5,222 nucleotides of DNA, from assembly GCA_938036405.1 (NCBI GenBank), contig CALHPT010000241.1, positions 1 through 5,222 on the forward strand, read 5' to 3'. The notes under the pieces are model-generated. The model did not search any database and was not told the DNA's origin. It saw only the letters and a list, made by a program, of their open reading frames with translations. Position numbers and translations under genes: made by a program. The stretch's first letter is position 1, and each line of letters starts with the position of its first letter. Origin of the DNA: an uncultured Tannerella sp. (GTDB lineage Bacteria; Bacteroidota; Bacteroidia; Bacteroidales; Tannerellaceae). Of the stretch, positions 1 through 5,222 are shown in pieces.

Positions 1-145
1 TGGTTGTAATACGTTCCGAGGTGGTCAGAATACGTTAGGGAGGTGGTCGTAATACGTTCCGAGGTGGTTAGAATACGTTGGTGAGGTGGTTCTAATAGGT
101 TCGGAACGTATTACGACCACCTCGGAACGTATCCACGGCCACCTC
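1..145. repeat. Array of 21-22 bp repeats with an orientation switch
   Basis: The unit reads GAGGTGGT followed by a variable pair of bases and then AATACGTT plus two or three bases. Forward copies lie at 1-17 (cut by the window edge), 18-39, 40-60, 61-82 and a degenerate one at 83-102. Reverse-complement copies lie at 103-123 and 124-145. GAGGTGG cores start at 18, 40, 61 and 83, and CCACCTC cores at 117 and 139, so spacing is 21-22 bases throughout. Positions 40-62 and 101-123 are perfect 23 bp reverse complements. Copies sit back to back with no unique spacers, so this is not a CRISPR array. All frames are closed by stops or by the 21/22 bp alternation, so it is not coding repeat. The function is unknown; it could be a family of intergenic repeats or a protein-binding array. 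No other copy occurs in the window apart from a chance 10-base match in the YitT gene. Confidence 0.85.
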
Positions 146-179
146 AGCACTCAAAACAGAGAAATCCCAACGCCCGACC

Positions 180-187
180 TACTTTTG
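180..187 (+). promoter_or_regulatory. Bacteroidetes-type -7 promoter box for the UDP-glucuronate decarboxylase gene
   Basis: TACTTTTG matches the Bacteroidetes primary sigma factor -7 consensus TAnnTTTG at every defined position. It lies 33 bases upstream of the start codon, giving a short leader of roughly 25 bases. I see no TTG or TTTG -33 element at the expected distance upstream (about 155-162 reads AAACAGAG), so support rests on the -7 box and its position. The repeat array ends 34 bases upstream of the box. The leader carries an A/G-rich stretch (205-214) but no strong Shine-Dalgarno sequence, as is common in this phylum. Confidence 0.55.
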
Positions 188-220
188 CGCCGAGATGAAT
201 AATCAGAGAAGAAACGATAT

Positions 221-1189
221 ATGGAAAGAATTTTAGTAACCGGTGGCGCAGGCTTCATCGGATCGCACCTCTGCGAACGCCTCGTCATGGAAGGCAACGA
301 CGTGATCTGCGTCGACAACTACTTCACGGGCAGCAAGGACAACATCCGCCACCTGCTGGGCAGCGACCGCTTCGAGGCCGTGCGCCACGACGTCACCACG
401 CCCTACTACGCCGAGGTCGACAAGGTCTACAACCTGGCCTGCCCCGCCTCGCCCGTCTACTACCAGTACAACCCCATCAAAACGCTCAAGACGTCGATCT
501 ACGGCACGCTCAACATGCTCGGCCTAGCCAAGCGCGTGCACGCAAAGATCTTGCACACCTCTACGAGCGAGGTCTACGGCGACCCGACCATTCACCCGCA
601 GCCAGAATCGTATTGGGGCAACGTCAACCCCATCGGCATCCGCTCCTGCTACGACGAGGGCAAGCGCGCCGCCGAAACGCTCTGCATGGATTATCACCGT
701 CAGCACGGCATCCGCGTCAAGATCATCCGCATCTTCAACACCTACGGCCCGCGCATGGACAAGCACGACGGCCGCGTGGTCTCCAACTTCATCGTCCAGG
801 CCCTCACCGGCCGCGACATCACCATCTACGGCGACGGCTCCCAGACGCGCAGCTTCCAGTACGTCGACGACCTGATCGAAGGCATGATGCGCATGATGGA
901 TACGCCGGACGATTTCAGCGGGCCGGTCAACATCGGCAACCCCGGCGAGTTCTCCATGCTTGAGCTGGCCCACGAAGTGCTTCGGCTCACCGGATCACGT
1001 TCGAAAATCGTCTTCGCCCCCCTGCCCCAGGACGACCCCAAGCAGCGCAAGCCCGACATCTCCCTGGCTTATGAGAAGCTCGGCGGCTGGCAGCCCACCA
1101 TCCGGCTGGAAGAAGGACTAAAGAAGACCATCGCCTATTTCGACGAACTCCTCAGCAAGAGTGGCGTCAGAGCCACCAACCCAATGTGA
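221..1189 (+). CDS. UDP-glucuronate decarboxylase (UDP-xylose synthase), extended SDR family
   Basis: This 322-residue protein is a cytoplasmic NAD-dependent extended short-chain dehydrogenase/reductase that should convert UDP-glucuronate to UDP-xylose and CO2 through a 4-keto intermediate, supplying nucleotide sugar for surface glycans. The N-terminus carries the dinucleotide-binding Rossmann motif TGGAGFIGS (7-15) followed by VDNYFTGSKDN (31-41). The active-site region has HTSTSEVYGDP (112-122) and the catalytic YxxxK as Y144 and K148 within RSCYDEGKR, a signature of this family as opposed to 4,6-dehydratases or epimerases. IFNTYGPRM (171-179) and GDGSQTRSFQYVDD (204-217) are also family hallmarks. 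Length is typical of stand-alone bacterial enzymes, without the N-terminal membrane segment of eukaryotic UXS. The ATG at 221 places the Rossmann motif at the expected distance from the N-terminus. The gene appears monocistronic: a likely promoter lies at 180 and a likely terminator at 1253. No glycosyltransferase or UDP-glucose dehydrogenase gene is adjacent. A related UDP-sugar dehydratase is the main alternative, but I consider it unlikely. Confidence 0.93.
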   Translation: MERILVTGGAGFIGSHLCERLVMEGNDVICVDNYFTGSKDNIRHLLGSDRFEAVRHDVTTPYYAEVDKVYNLACPASPVYYQYNPIKTLKTSIYGTLNMLGLAKRVHAKILHTSTSEVYGDPTIHPQPESYWGNVNPIGIRSCYDEGKRAAETLCMDYHRQHGIRVKIIRIFNTYGPRMDKHDGRVVSNFIVQALTGRDITIYGDGSQTRSFQYVDDLIEGMMRMMDTPDDFSGPVNIGNPGEFSMLELAHEVLRLTGSRSKIVFAPLPQDDPKQRKPDISLAYEKLGGWQPTIRLEEGLKKTIAYFDELLSKSGVRATNPM

Positions 1190-1205
1190 CAGGTAGGCGG
1201 CCAAA

Positions 1206-1245
1206 TTGGCTGGTAGGTGATTACTCTTATCATGTACCCGGCCAA
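1206..1245 (+). other. Imperfect stem-loop after the UDP-glucuronate decarboxylase gene
   Basis: TTGGC (1206-1210), GGTA (1212-1215) and TGAT (1218-1221) can pair with ATCA (1229-1232), TACC (1235-1238) and GCCAA (1241-1245). This gives 13 base pairs broken by two small internal loops, with a 7-base terminal loop. The 5-base arm at 1206-1210 can alternatively pair with GCCAA at 1200-1204. No T-run follows, so it is not a standard terminator by itself; it may protect the transcript 3' end or be fortuitous. Confidence 0.3.
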
Positions 1246-1252
1246 CTTCCCC

Positions 1253-1281
1253 GGCCTCGGTAGAGGCCTTGATCTTCTTTT
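1253..1281 (+). terminator. Probable rho-independent terminator of the UDP-glucuronate decarboxylase gene
   Basis: GGCCTC (1253-1258) and GAGGCC (1263-1268) form a perfect 6 bp, mostly G-C stem closed by a GGTA loop. A T-rich stretch follows directly, with T-runs at 1275-1281 and 1284-1290 interrupted by single C or G bases. It lies 64 bases after the stop codon. The stem is short and the T-tract is interrupted, so efficiency is uncertain. The T-rich strand also forms the left part of the repeat structure at 1283-1314, so the two structures may act together or compete. Confidence 0.45.
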
Positions 1282-1282
1282 G

Positions 1283-1372
1283 CTTCTTTTCTTCCATCAA
1301 GGGAAGAAAAGAAGACTCAAGACAAGAAGAACATCAAGGGAAGAAAAGAAGGCATCAAGGCCAGAAAAGAAG
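1283..1372 (+). repeat. Purine-rich 20 bp direct repeats with an inverted arm
   Basis: CATCAAGGGAAGAAAAGAAG occurs identically at 1295-1314 and 1332-1351. A third copy at 1353-1372 differs by two bases (CC for GA), and a weaker copy fills 1315-1331. The bases 1283-1295 are the exact reverse complement of 1302-1314, giving a 13 bp stem with a 6-base loop ATCAAG. Further upstream, 1265-1281 is complementary to 1344-1362 with a two-base bulge, so a longer folded structure enclosing the repeats is possible. The block lies 66 bases before the FMN-binding protein gene. The arms are almost purely pyrimidine or purine. The function is unknown; it might be leader structure, a polymorphic repeat or part of the upstream terminator. 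Confidence 0.75.
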
Positions 1373-1407
1373 CCCCCAAGTATATTCCCGCGCCCCTTAG
1401 GCGCCCA

Positions 1408-1415
1408 TACATTTA
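1408..1415 (+). promoter_or_regulatory. Possible -7 promoter box for the FMN-binding protein gene
   Basis: TACATTTA matches TAnnTTTG at all but the last base and sits in an AT-rich patch (1408-1422) otherwise surrounded by GC-rich sequence, 30 bases before the start codon. No clear -33 element is visible. A 5 bp inverted repeat, GCGCC (1390-1394) and GGCGC (1400-1404), lies just upstream and overlaps where RNA polymerase or a regulator would bind. The call rests on position and partial consensus only. Confidence 0.3.
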
Positions 1416-1437
1416 TATATACACCCCCAAAAACGAA

Positions 1438-1854
1438 ATGAAAAAGAATAAGAGAATGACGACAGTGGCTGTGGCCCTGTCCGTAGTACTACTGCTCACG
1501 GCCGCCAAGGCCGGCGACGGCGTAATCACGAAAGAGAACGGCATGACGGTAGTCAACACCACCGAGCTAACCCGCGACGTAAAAGGCTACCAAAGCCCCA
1601 CACCCGTGAAGATCTTCATCAAGCAAAACAAGGTGGTGCGCGTCGAGGCGCTGCCCAACCAAGAGACACCGAAGTTCTTCGACCACGCCAAAGCCATCCT
1701 CACCTTTTGGGACGGCAAAGCCGTTTCTCGGGCCGTGAAGGAAGCCCCAGACGCCGTGACGGGTGCCACACTCTCGTCCGACGCACTGATGAAAAACGTC
1801 CAAGTTGGGCTCGAGCATTACAACAAGCAACAGCCGAAAAAGAAACGGAAGTAA
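1438..1854 (+). CDS. Secreted FMN-binding domain protein, probable covalent flavoprotein
   Basis: This 138-residue protein starts with a clear Sec signal peptide: basic n-region MKKNKR, hydrophobic core from about residue 8 to 22, and likely cleavage after AKA (residue 25). The mature part (about 113 residues) resembles a single FMN-binding domain (PF04205 type, as in NqrC, RnfG and NosR). The decisive motif is DAVTGATLSS (105-114), matching the DxxTGAT flavinylation signature in which ApbE attaches FMN through a phosphoester to the last threonine, here T111. The protein should therefore act outside the cytoplasm as an electron carrier or redox subunit; its partner is not visible. There is no lipobox cysteine, and the C-terminus is very basic (PKKKRK). 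No apbE, Nqr or Rnf gene lies within the window. The start at 1438 gives the better signal peptide; the ATG at residue 7 would remove most of its basic residues. There is no Shine-Dalgarno sequence, only an A-rich stretch just upstream. Family assignment is confident; biological role is not. Confidence 0.85.
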   Translation: MKKNKRMTTVAVALSVVLLLTAAKAGDGVITKENGMTVVNTTELTRDVKGYQSPTPVKIFIKQNKVVRVEALPNQETPKFFDHAKAILTFWDGKAVSRAVKEAPDAVTGATLSSDALMKNVQVGLEHYNKQQPKKKRK

Positions 1855-1894
1855 CCGCAGCACATCCCCCGCAGGGATGACCACGATATGCAAG

Positions 1895-1928
1895 AAGAGG
1901 ATACGCCCCACGGCGCATCCTCTTTTTT
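1895..1928 (+). terminator. Hairpin terminator between convergent genes, possibly bidirectional
   Basis: AAGAGGAT (1895-1902) plus CGCC (1904-1907) pairs with GGCG (1912-1915) plus ATCCTCTT (1917-1924), with a CCAC loop and one A-C mismatch (1903/1916). A run of six T bases (1923-1928) follows. This is a strong intrinsic terminator for the FMN-binding protein gene, 40 bases after its stop. On the minus strand the mismatch becomes a G-U pair, so the stem is a continuous 13 bp, followed by CTTGC; it lies 16 bases after the pbpC stop and may also end that transcript, though its U-tract is weaker. A smaller 6 bp hairpin (CATCCC 1863-1868, GGGATG 1874-1879) sits between the gene and the terminator. 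Confidence 0.88.
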
Positions 1929-1940
1929 GTTTTGCGGGAT

Positions 1941-4274
1941 TTACGACGCTTCCACCCGGATGGTGGCCGAGAGCGTATGGCCGCGATCATCGACCACGGT
2001 GAGCGTGTGGAGACCGGGATCGAGGTGAATGGAGAGCTTGTGGAAGTCGCGCGTGGAGGCAGTGTAATTGCCATCGATATGCCAGAAGACGGTGGCGTTG
2101 GGATCGCTATGGGCCAGCTCGAAGGTGACGACACCGGGCGTGCCGTCAAGCTGGCGGGGCAGGGTGACGCGCGCAAAGGCATCTTGGGGGTAGATGAACT
2201 GCATGGGCCGGTCAGAGTCGTCGCCGCAACCCGGCATGAAGGGCGGTAGCGGGCGATAATCGGGATGCTGCTGCCGATAATACCACTCCCAGGCAGGCGG
2301 CAACACAAACCAATTGGCGGGCACAGCGCTTGCCTCGTTCATGCAGTTTTCATAGACACGGAAGCGGCCGTCAGGGGTTAGGTTCACGCGCATGTGGTAA
2401 GGGCAAGGTTCCGTCCGCTGACCGTTAGGGCAAATCGGGACAACATCCGACGCGTCGCAGAAGCGCCCCTTGAGGCAACCTGACTGGCGGCACACTTCAG
2501 CTTCGACAAGTGCACCGTCGCCGGGCATGTCGAACCATGTCGCGGCGGGCAGCAAGTTGAAGAGGTCGAAGAGGACTGGGCCGGCGGTACGTGCCCCGAC
2601 GATCCCCGGCCGGCCCTCGCCCGAGGCATTGCCTACCCACACGCCCACGGCATAGCGCGGCGTGACGCCCACGGCCCACGCGTCACGGAAGCCGTAGCTC
2701 GTGCCTGTCTTCCACGCCACGGTCTGCATAGAAGGGATCGTGCGCCAGTCGATGTCCTCCGGCCAATTTACCTCCTTGATGGACTGAAACGTGAGCCAGA
2801 CGCCGCCCGGAGTGAAAACGTAGGGGGTGGTGGAGCGGCGCTGCTTCTCATCGGCGGCCAGGGCAAGGGGGATGCGCGGCTGTCCCTCGAGGCAACGCGC
2901 CATGTCGACGTAGGCCGCGGTGACGTCCCACAGGGTGGCTTCGGCACCGCCGAGGATGAGCGAAAGGCCGTAGTGCGAGGCCGGTCGGCGGAGTGTGGTG
3001 AGTCCGGCGCGCTTCAGAAAGTCGTAGAACTTGGGGACGCCGTAGCGACGGAGCAACACGACGGAGGGCACGTTGAGCGAGCGGGCGATGACCTCTGCGG
3101 CGGGCACGGCCCCCTCGAATTGCAGACTGAAGTTTTGCGGCGCAAAGCCGTTCACGTTGATCGGAATGTCGGGCAGGAGGGTGCGGGGAAGGATGTCGCC
3201 ATCCTGCATGGCGGCACAGTAGAGCAGGGGTTTGAGGATGCTGCCCGTGCTGCGTGGCGCACGGATGATGTCGACCTGACTGCCTGGCTGTCGCTCGTCG
3301 AAGCGAGCGTTGCCGCAGTAGGCCAGCACGCGGGCGGTGCGGACGTCGACGATGATCGCGGCCATGTCGCGGATGTCCTGTTGCGCAAATTCCGCGTGCC
3401 ACCGTGCCAGCACGGCTTCGACCTGCGACTGCATGCCCTTATCGATCGTCGAAACGATGCGTTCACCGGGGCGTGTCTGCTGAAAGTCGGCCACCAGATG
3501 TGGGGCCAATGCGGGCAGTGGCAGCGGCTCTTCAGGCAGCGCCTCGCTGAGGGCCAGCTCATAGTCGGCATCGTCGATCACGCCCTGCCGATGCAGCTCG
3601 CGCAGCAGTCGGTTGCGCTTCCGGAGCAGCGCCTCACGGTTGCGCGAAAGGTGGATCATCGACGGTGCATTGGGCAGCACGGCCAGCATGGCAGCCTCGG
3701 CCCATGACAGCTCGGCGGACGAGTGACCGAAGTAGCGCCACGCGGCTGCTTCCACCCCGACCACGTTGCCACCGAAGGGCGCGTGCGCGGCATAGAGCGC
3801 CAAGATCTCCCGCTTGCTGTAGCGACACTCGAGCCGAGTGGCCAGGACGATCTCAATCAGCTTCTCCCCCACCGTACGCCGTTCGCCGCGCGAGAGTCGG
3901 ATGGTCTGCATGGTGATCGTGCTCCCCCCGCTGACGATGCGTCGGGCGCGGACGTTCTGCACAAAGGCGCGCAGGATGGCGGCCGGATTGACGCCGTTGT
4001 GGAGGTAGAAATGGCGATCCTCGAAAGCGATGAGGCAGCGGGCGAACTTGTCTGGCGCCGTGTCGGAGGGCGGGAAGCGCCACTGTCCGTCGGCGGCGAT
4101 GCGCGCACCGAGCAGCTCACCGTGGCGATCGGTGACGACGGTGGCGTAAGGCACGTCGAACAGTCGGCGCGGCAGGCACAGCAGGTAAGCCAACAGCAAA
4201 AGAGCCACCCCGTAACGGATGGCTCTTACTGGTTTCGTATTCCAATCAGGTAACACGGGGTTCACGTGTTTCAA
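1941..4274 (-). CDS. pbpC: Penicillin-binding protein 1C, bifunctional peptidoglycan glycosyltransferase/transpeptidase
   Basis: This 777-residue class A penicillin-binding protein should polymerise lipid II into glycan strands and cross-link stem peptides in the periplasm. A single N-terminal membrane segment spans about residues 22-35. The GT51 glycosyltransferase domain (about 55-235) shows EDRHFYLHNG (85-94, catalytic E85), GGSTITMQ (116-123), KLIE (138-141) and LALYAAHAPFGGNVVGVEAA (158-177). The transpeptidase domain (about 300-570) shows SILK (345-348, acyl-enzyme serine S345), SLN (399-401) and KTGT (522-525). A cysteine-rich linker follows (C595, C600, C606, C615, C624, C644, C683), then the PBP1C-specific C-terminal BiPBP_C domain (about 690-776). 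Length equals the family norm (E. coli PbpC is 770). The start is uncertain: no ATG exists upstream of the membrane segment, an in-frame TGA lies at 4281-4283, and candidates are TTG at 4274 or GTG at 4265 or 4256. It follows the YitT-family gene by 28 bases in the same direction, suggesting cotranscription. No alpha-2-macroglobulin gene, a frequent pbpC partner in proteobacteria, is visible. Confidence 0.95.
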   Translation of the reverse strand: MKHVNPVLPDWNTKPVRAIRYGVALLLLAYLLCLPRRLFDVPYATVVTDRHGELLGARIAADGQWRFPPSDTAPDKFARCLIAFEDRHFYLHNGVNPAAILRAFVQNVRARRIVSGGSTITMQTIRLSRGERRTVGEKLIEIVLATRLECRYSKREILALYAAHAPFGGNVVGVEAAAWRYFGHSSAELSWAEAAMLAVLPNAPSMIHLSRNREALLRKRNRLLRELHRQGVIDDADYELALSEALPEEPLPLPALAPHLVADFQQTRPGERIVSTIDKGMQSQVEAVLARWHAEFAQQDIRDMAAIIVDVRTARVLAYCGNARFDERQPGSQVDIIRAPRSTGSILKPLLYCAAMQDGDILPRTLLPDIPINVNGFAPQNFSLQFEGAVPAAEVIARSLNVPSVVLLRRYGVPKFYDFLKRAGLTTLRRPASHYGLSLILGGAEATLWDVTAAYVDMARCLEGQPRIPLALAADEKQRRSTTPYVFTPGGVWLTFQSIKEVNWPEDIDWRTIPSMQTVAWKTGTSYGFRDAWAVGVTPRYAVGVWVGNASGEGRPGIVGARTAGPVLFDLFNLLPAATWFDMPGDGALVEAEVCRQSGCLKGRFCDASDVVPICPNGQRTEPCPYHMRVNLTPDGRFRVYENCMNEASAVPANWFVLPPAWEWYYRQQHPDYRPLPPFMPGCGDDSDRPMQFIYPQDAFARVTLPRQLDGTPGVVTFELAHSDPNATVFWHIDGNYTASTRDFHKLSIHLDPGLHTLTVVDDRGHTLSATIRVEAS
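4198..4227 (-). other. Terminator-like hairpin inside the 5' end of pbpC
   Basis: Read on the minus strand, AAGAGCCATCC (4227-4217) pairs with GGGTGGCTCTT (4210-4200) as an 11 bp stem with one T-G wobble and a 6-base loop GTTACG. The right arm runs into a stretch of four T bases (4201-4198). The wobble would be an A-C mismatch on the plus strand, so the fold favours the pbpC message. It covers codons 16-25 of the longest pbpC reading frame and lies 76 bases after the YitT-family stop. It looks like an intrinsic terminator but has a short T-tract and is within coding sequence; it may attenuate pbpC or be a coincidence of codon choice. Confidence 0.4.
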
Positions 4275-4302
4275 TACGGTTCAAATGCCGCTTAAACTCA
4301 GC

Positions 4303-5222
4303 TCAAACGCCGAGTTCATGCGCCTCCTCGACAGCGGCTGTGCCATGTTTCTTCTGCTTGACCTTGAGGTGGTCGAAGCCGTGTCCGTAGACGCCGATCA
4401 CGGCGCTCTGCGAGATGAAGGCCGAGGGGTCGATGTCGTTGATGATGCGGAAGATGGTGGTCGATTGGCGCTTCTTGGCCAGGACGAAGATCATCTTCTG
4501 CGGCTGGCCGGTGTACATGCCGACGGTGTCGATCACGGTCACACCGCGGTGCATGGCGTTGATGGCTTGACCGATCTCTTGGTACTTCTTGGAGATGATG
4601 AAGAACTGCACGGACTGGCGGGCGCTGTTGACGATCTGGTCGAGCATGAAGCTGCACACGAAGAGGGTGACGAAGCCGTAAACGACGCGCTCCCAGTCGC
4701 GCAACACGACGTAGCTGGAGGTGATGATGATCGTATCGAGGATCATCATGACGCGCCCCAGGGTGATATCCTTGTACTTATTAATAATGGCGGCCACGAT
4801 GTCCGTACCGCCGGCGCTGCCGTTGGACGAGAAGGCGATACCCAGCCCTGTGCCGCAGATGGAGGCCCCCAAGACGCAGGCCATGAAGGGTTGATCATGG
4901 AGCATCCACACGCCTTTCGTGATGGCTTGCACCACTTCGAGCGATAGGGTGAGCATACAGACGCCGTAGATCGTCTTGATGCTGAACTTCCACCCCAAGA
5001 TCTTGATGGCGAGGACGAGCAGGAAGACGTTGGCGCCGAAGTAGACGTACTGCACGGGCAGCTTGATGGCGAAGTAGATGATCGAGGCGATGCCAGGCAC
5101 GCCACCGGTCATGATCTTGTTCGGGAGCAAGAAAACGGTCCACCCGATACTGTAGAGCAGCATGCCGAGGGCAATCATCACGTAATCCCTGACTTCGCGG
5201 AGCAGGGCTTGTTGATTCGTTC
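4303..5222 (-). CDS. YitT family (DUF2179) integral membrane protein, 5' end beyond the window
   Basis: The frame stays open to the right edge, so the start lies outside. A GTG at 5181 and an ATG at 5178 exist, but the upstream codons read QALLREVRDY and continue into the first membrane segment as in Bacteroidales homologues, so neither is likely the true start. About 305 codons are present. Counting from the GTG at 5181 as residue 1, hydrophobic segments lie at about 1-20, 28-44, 47-62, 71-87, 99-118, 145-162 and 167-184. The conserved loop NGSAGGTDIVA (120-130) is a YitT hallmark. A soluble C-terminal DUF2179 domain spans about 212-268 (GVTVIDTVGMYTG to SQSAVIGVYGHGFD), followed by a charged tail. 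The protein sits in the inner membrane; the family's transported substrate or role is not established, and I do not infer one. It is upstream of pbpC on the same strand with a 28-base gap and no obvious -7 box between them. Confidence 0.92.
   Translation of the reverse strand, partial: TNQQALLREVRDYVMIALGMLLYSIGWTVFLLPNKIMTGGVPGIASIIYFAIKLPVQYVYFGANVFLLVLAIKILGWKFSIKTIYGVCMLTLSLEVVQAITKGVWMLHDQPFMACVLGASICGTGLGIAFSSNGSAGGTDIVAAIINKYKDITLGRVMMILDTIIITSSYVVLRDWERVVYGFVTLFVCSFMLDQIVNSARQSVQFFIISKKYQEIGQAINAMHRGVTVIDTVGMYTGQPQKMIFVLAKKRQSTTIFRIINDIDPSAFISQSAVIGVYGHGFDHLKVKQKKHGTAAVEEAHELGV

Noticed and set aside
1..38. C-terminus of an upstream gene (a frame that stays open from the left edge to the TAG at 36-38)
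   Set aside because: It consists only of the repeat unit translated for 11 codons, and nothing supports coding; the neighbouring sequence beyond the edge would be needed.
1..145. CRISPR array
   Set aside because: Units are contiguous with no unique spacers, the repeats are degenerate, and the orientation reverses within the array.
524..973. A 149-codon minus-strand frame within the UDP-glucuronate decarboxylase gene
   Set aside because: It is antisense to a confidently identified gene, with a Val/Ala/Asp-rich composition typical of GC-rich shadow frames.
1217..1441. A 74-codon plus-strand frame starting with GTG whose TGA stop overlaps the ATG of the FMN-binding protein gene (ATGA at 1438-1441)
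   Set aside because: The overlap looks like translational coupling, but the product is Lys/Arg-rich only because the purine repeats are translated. The frame runs through the probable terminator and matches no family I recognise.
2973..3707. A 244-codon plus-strand frame antisense to pbpC, and similar ones at 3723-4253 and 4219-4947
   Set aside because: They are shadows of pbpC and the YitT-family gene caused by high GC at third positions; they have no family motifs and low-complexity composition.
4366..4375. GAGGTGGTCG match to the repeat unit of the array at 1-145
   Set aside because: It is a 10-base match within conserved coding sequence of the YitT-family gene (FDHLK) and does not extend to the rest of the unit.

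Overview
The window looks like a chromosomal housekeeping segment from a fairly GC-rich member of the Bacteroidetes, most likely order Bacteroidales. Three things suggest this: the encoded YitT-family protein and penicillin-binding protein 1C read like Bacteroidales versions, genes lack clear Shine-Dalgarno sequences, and a TAnnTTTG-type -7 box precedes the first gene. A Tannerella-like genus would fit the GC content, but that is a guess from memory of genome composition, not something the sequence proves.

Layout. Positions 1-145 hold an array of degenerate 21-22 bp repeats that starts beyond the left edge and flips orientation near position 102. A likely promoter (180-187) then leads into a plus-strand UDP-glucuronate decarboxylase / UDP-xylose synthase gene (221-1189). 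The next 248 bases (1190-1437) are non-coding and rich in structure: a small GC hairpin followed by a T-rich stretch (probable terminator), then purine-rich 20 bp direct repeats whose first copy is preceded by its own inverted arm. A short plus-strand gene (1438-1854) encodes a secreted FMN-binding protein with an ApbE-type flavinylation motif. It ends at a strong hairpin terminator (1895-1928) shared with the convergent minus-strand genes.

On the minus strand, a YitT/DUF2179 membrane protein gene (4303 to beyond the right edge) is followed after 28 bases by pbpC (4274-1941), encoding the bifunctional peptidoglycan synthase PBP1C. The two probably share a transcript. pbpC has no ATG start, and its 5' end contains an 11 bp terminator-like hairpin within codons 16-25.

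Functionally, the UDP-sugar enzyme supplies a precursor for surface polysaccharide, PBP1C acts in periplasmic wall assembly, the FMN protein probably handles electrons outside the cytoplasm, and the YitT protein is an inner-membrane protein of unknown transport role. All four are recognisable families. I do not see a convincing new multi-gene system. The least explained parts are non-coding: the repeat array at 1-145, the purine-rich repeats at 1283-1372, and the hairpin inside pbpC.
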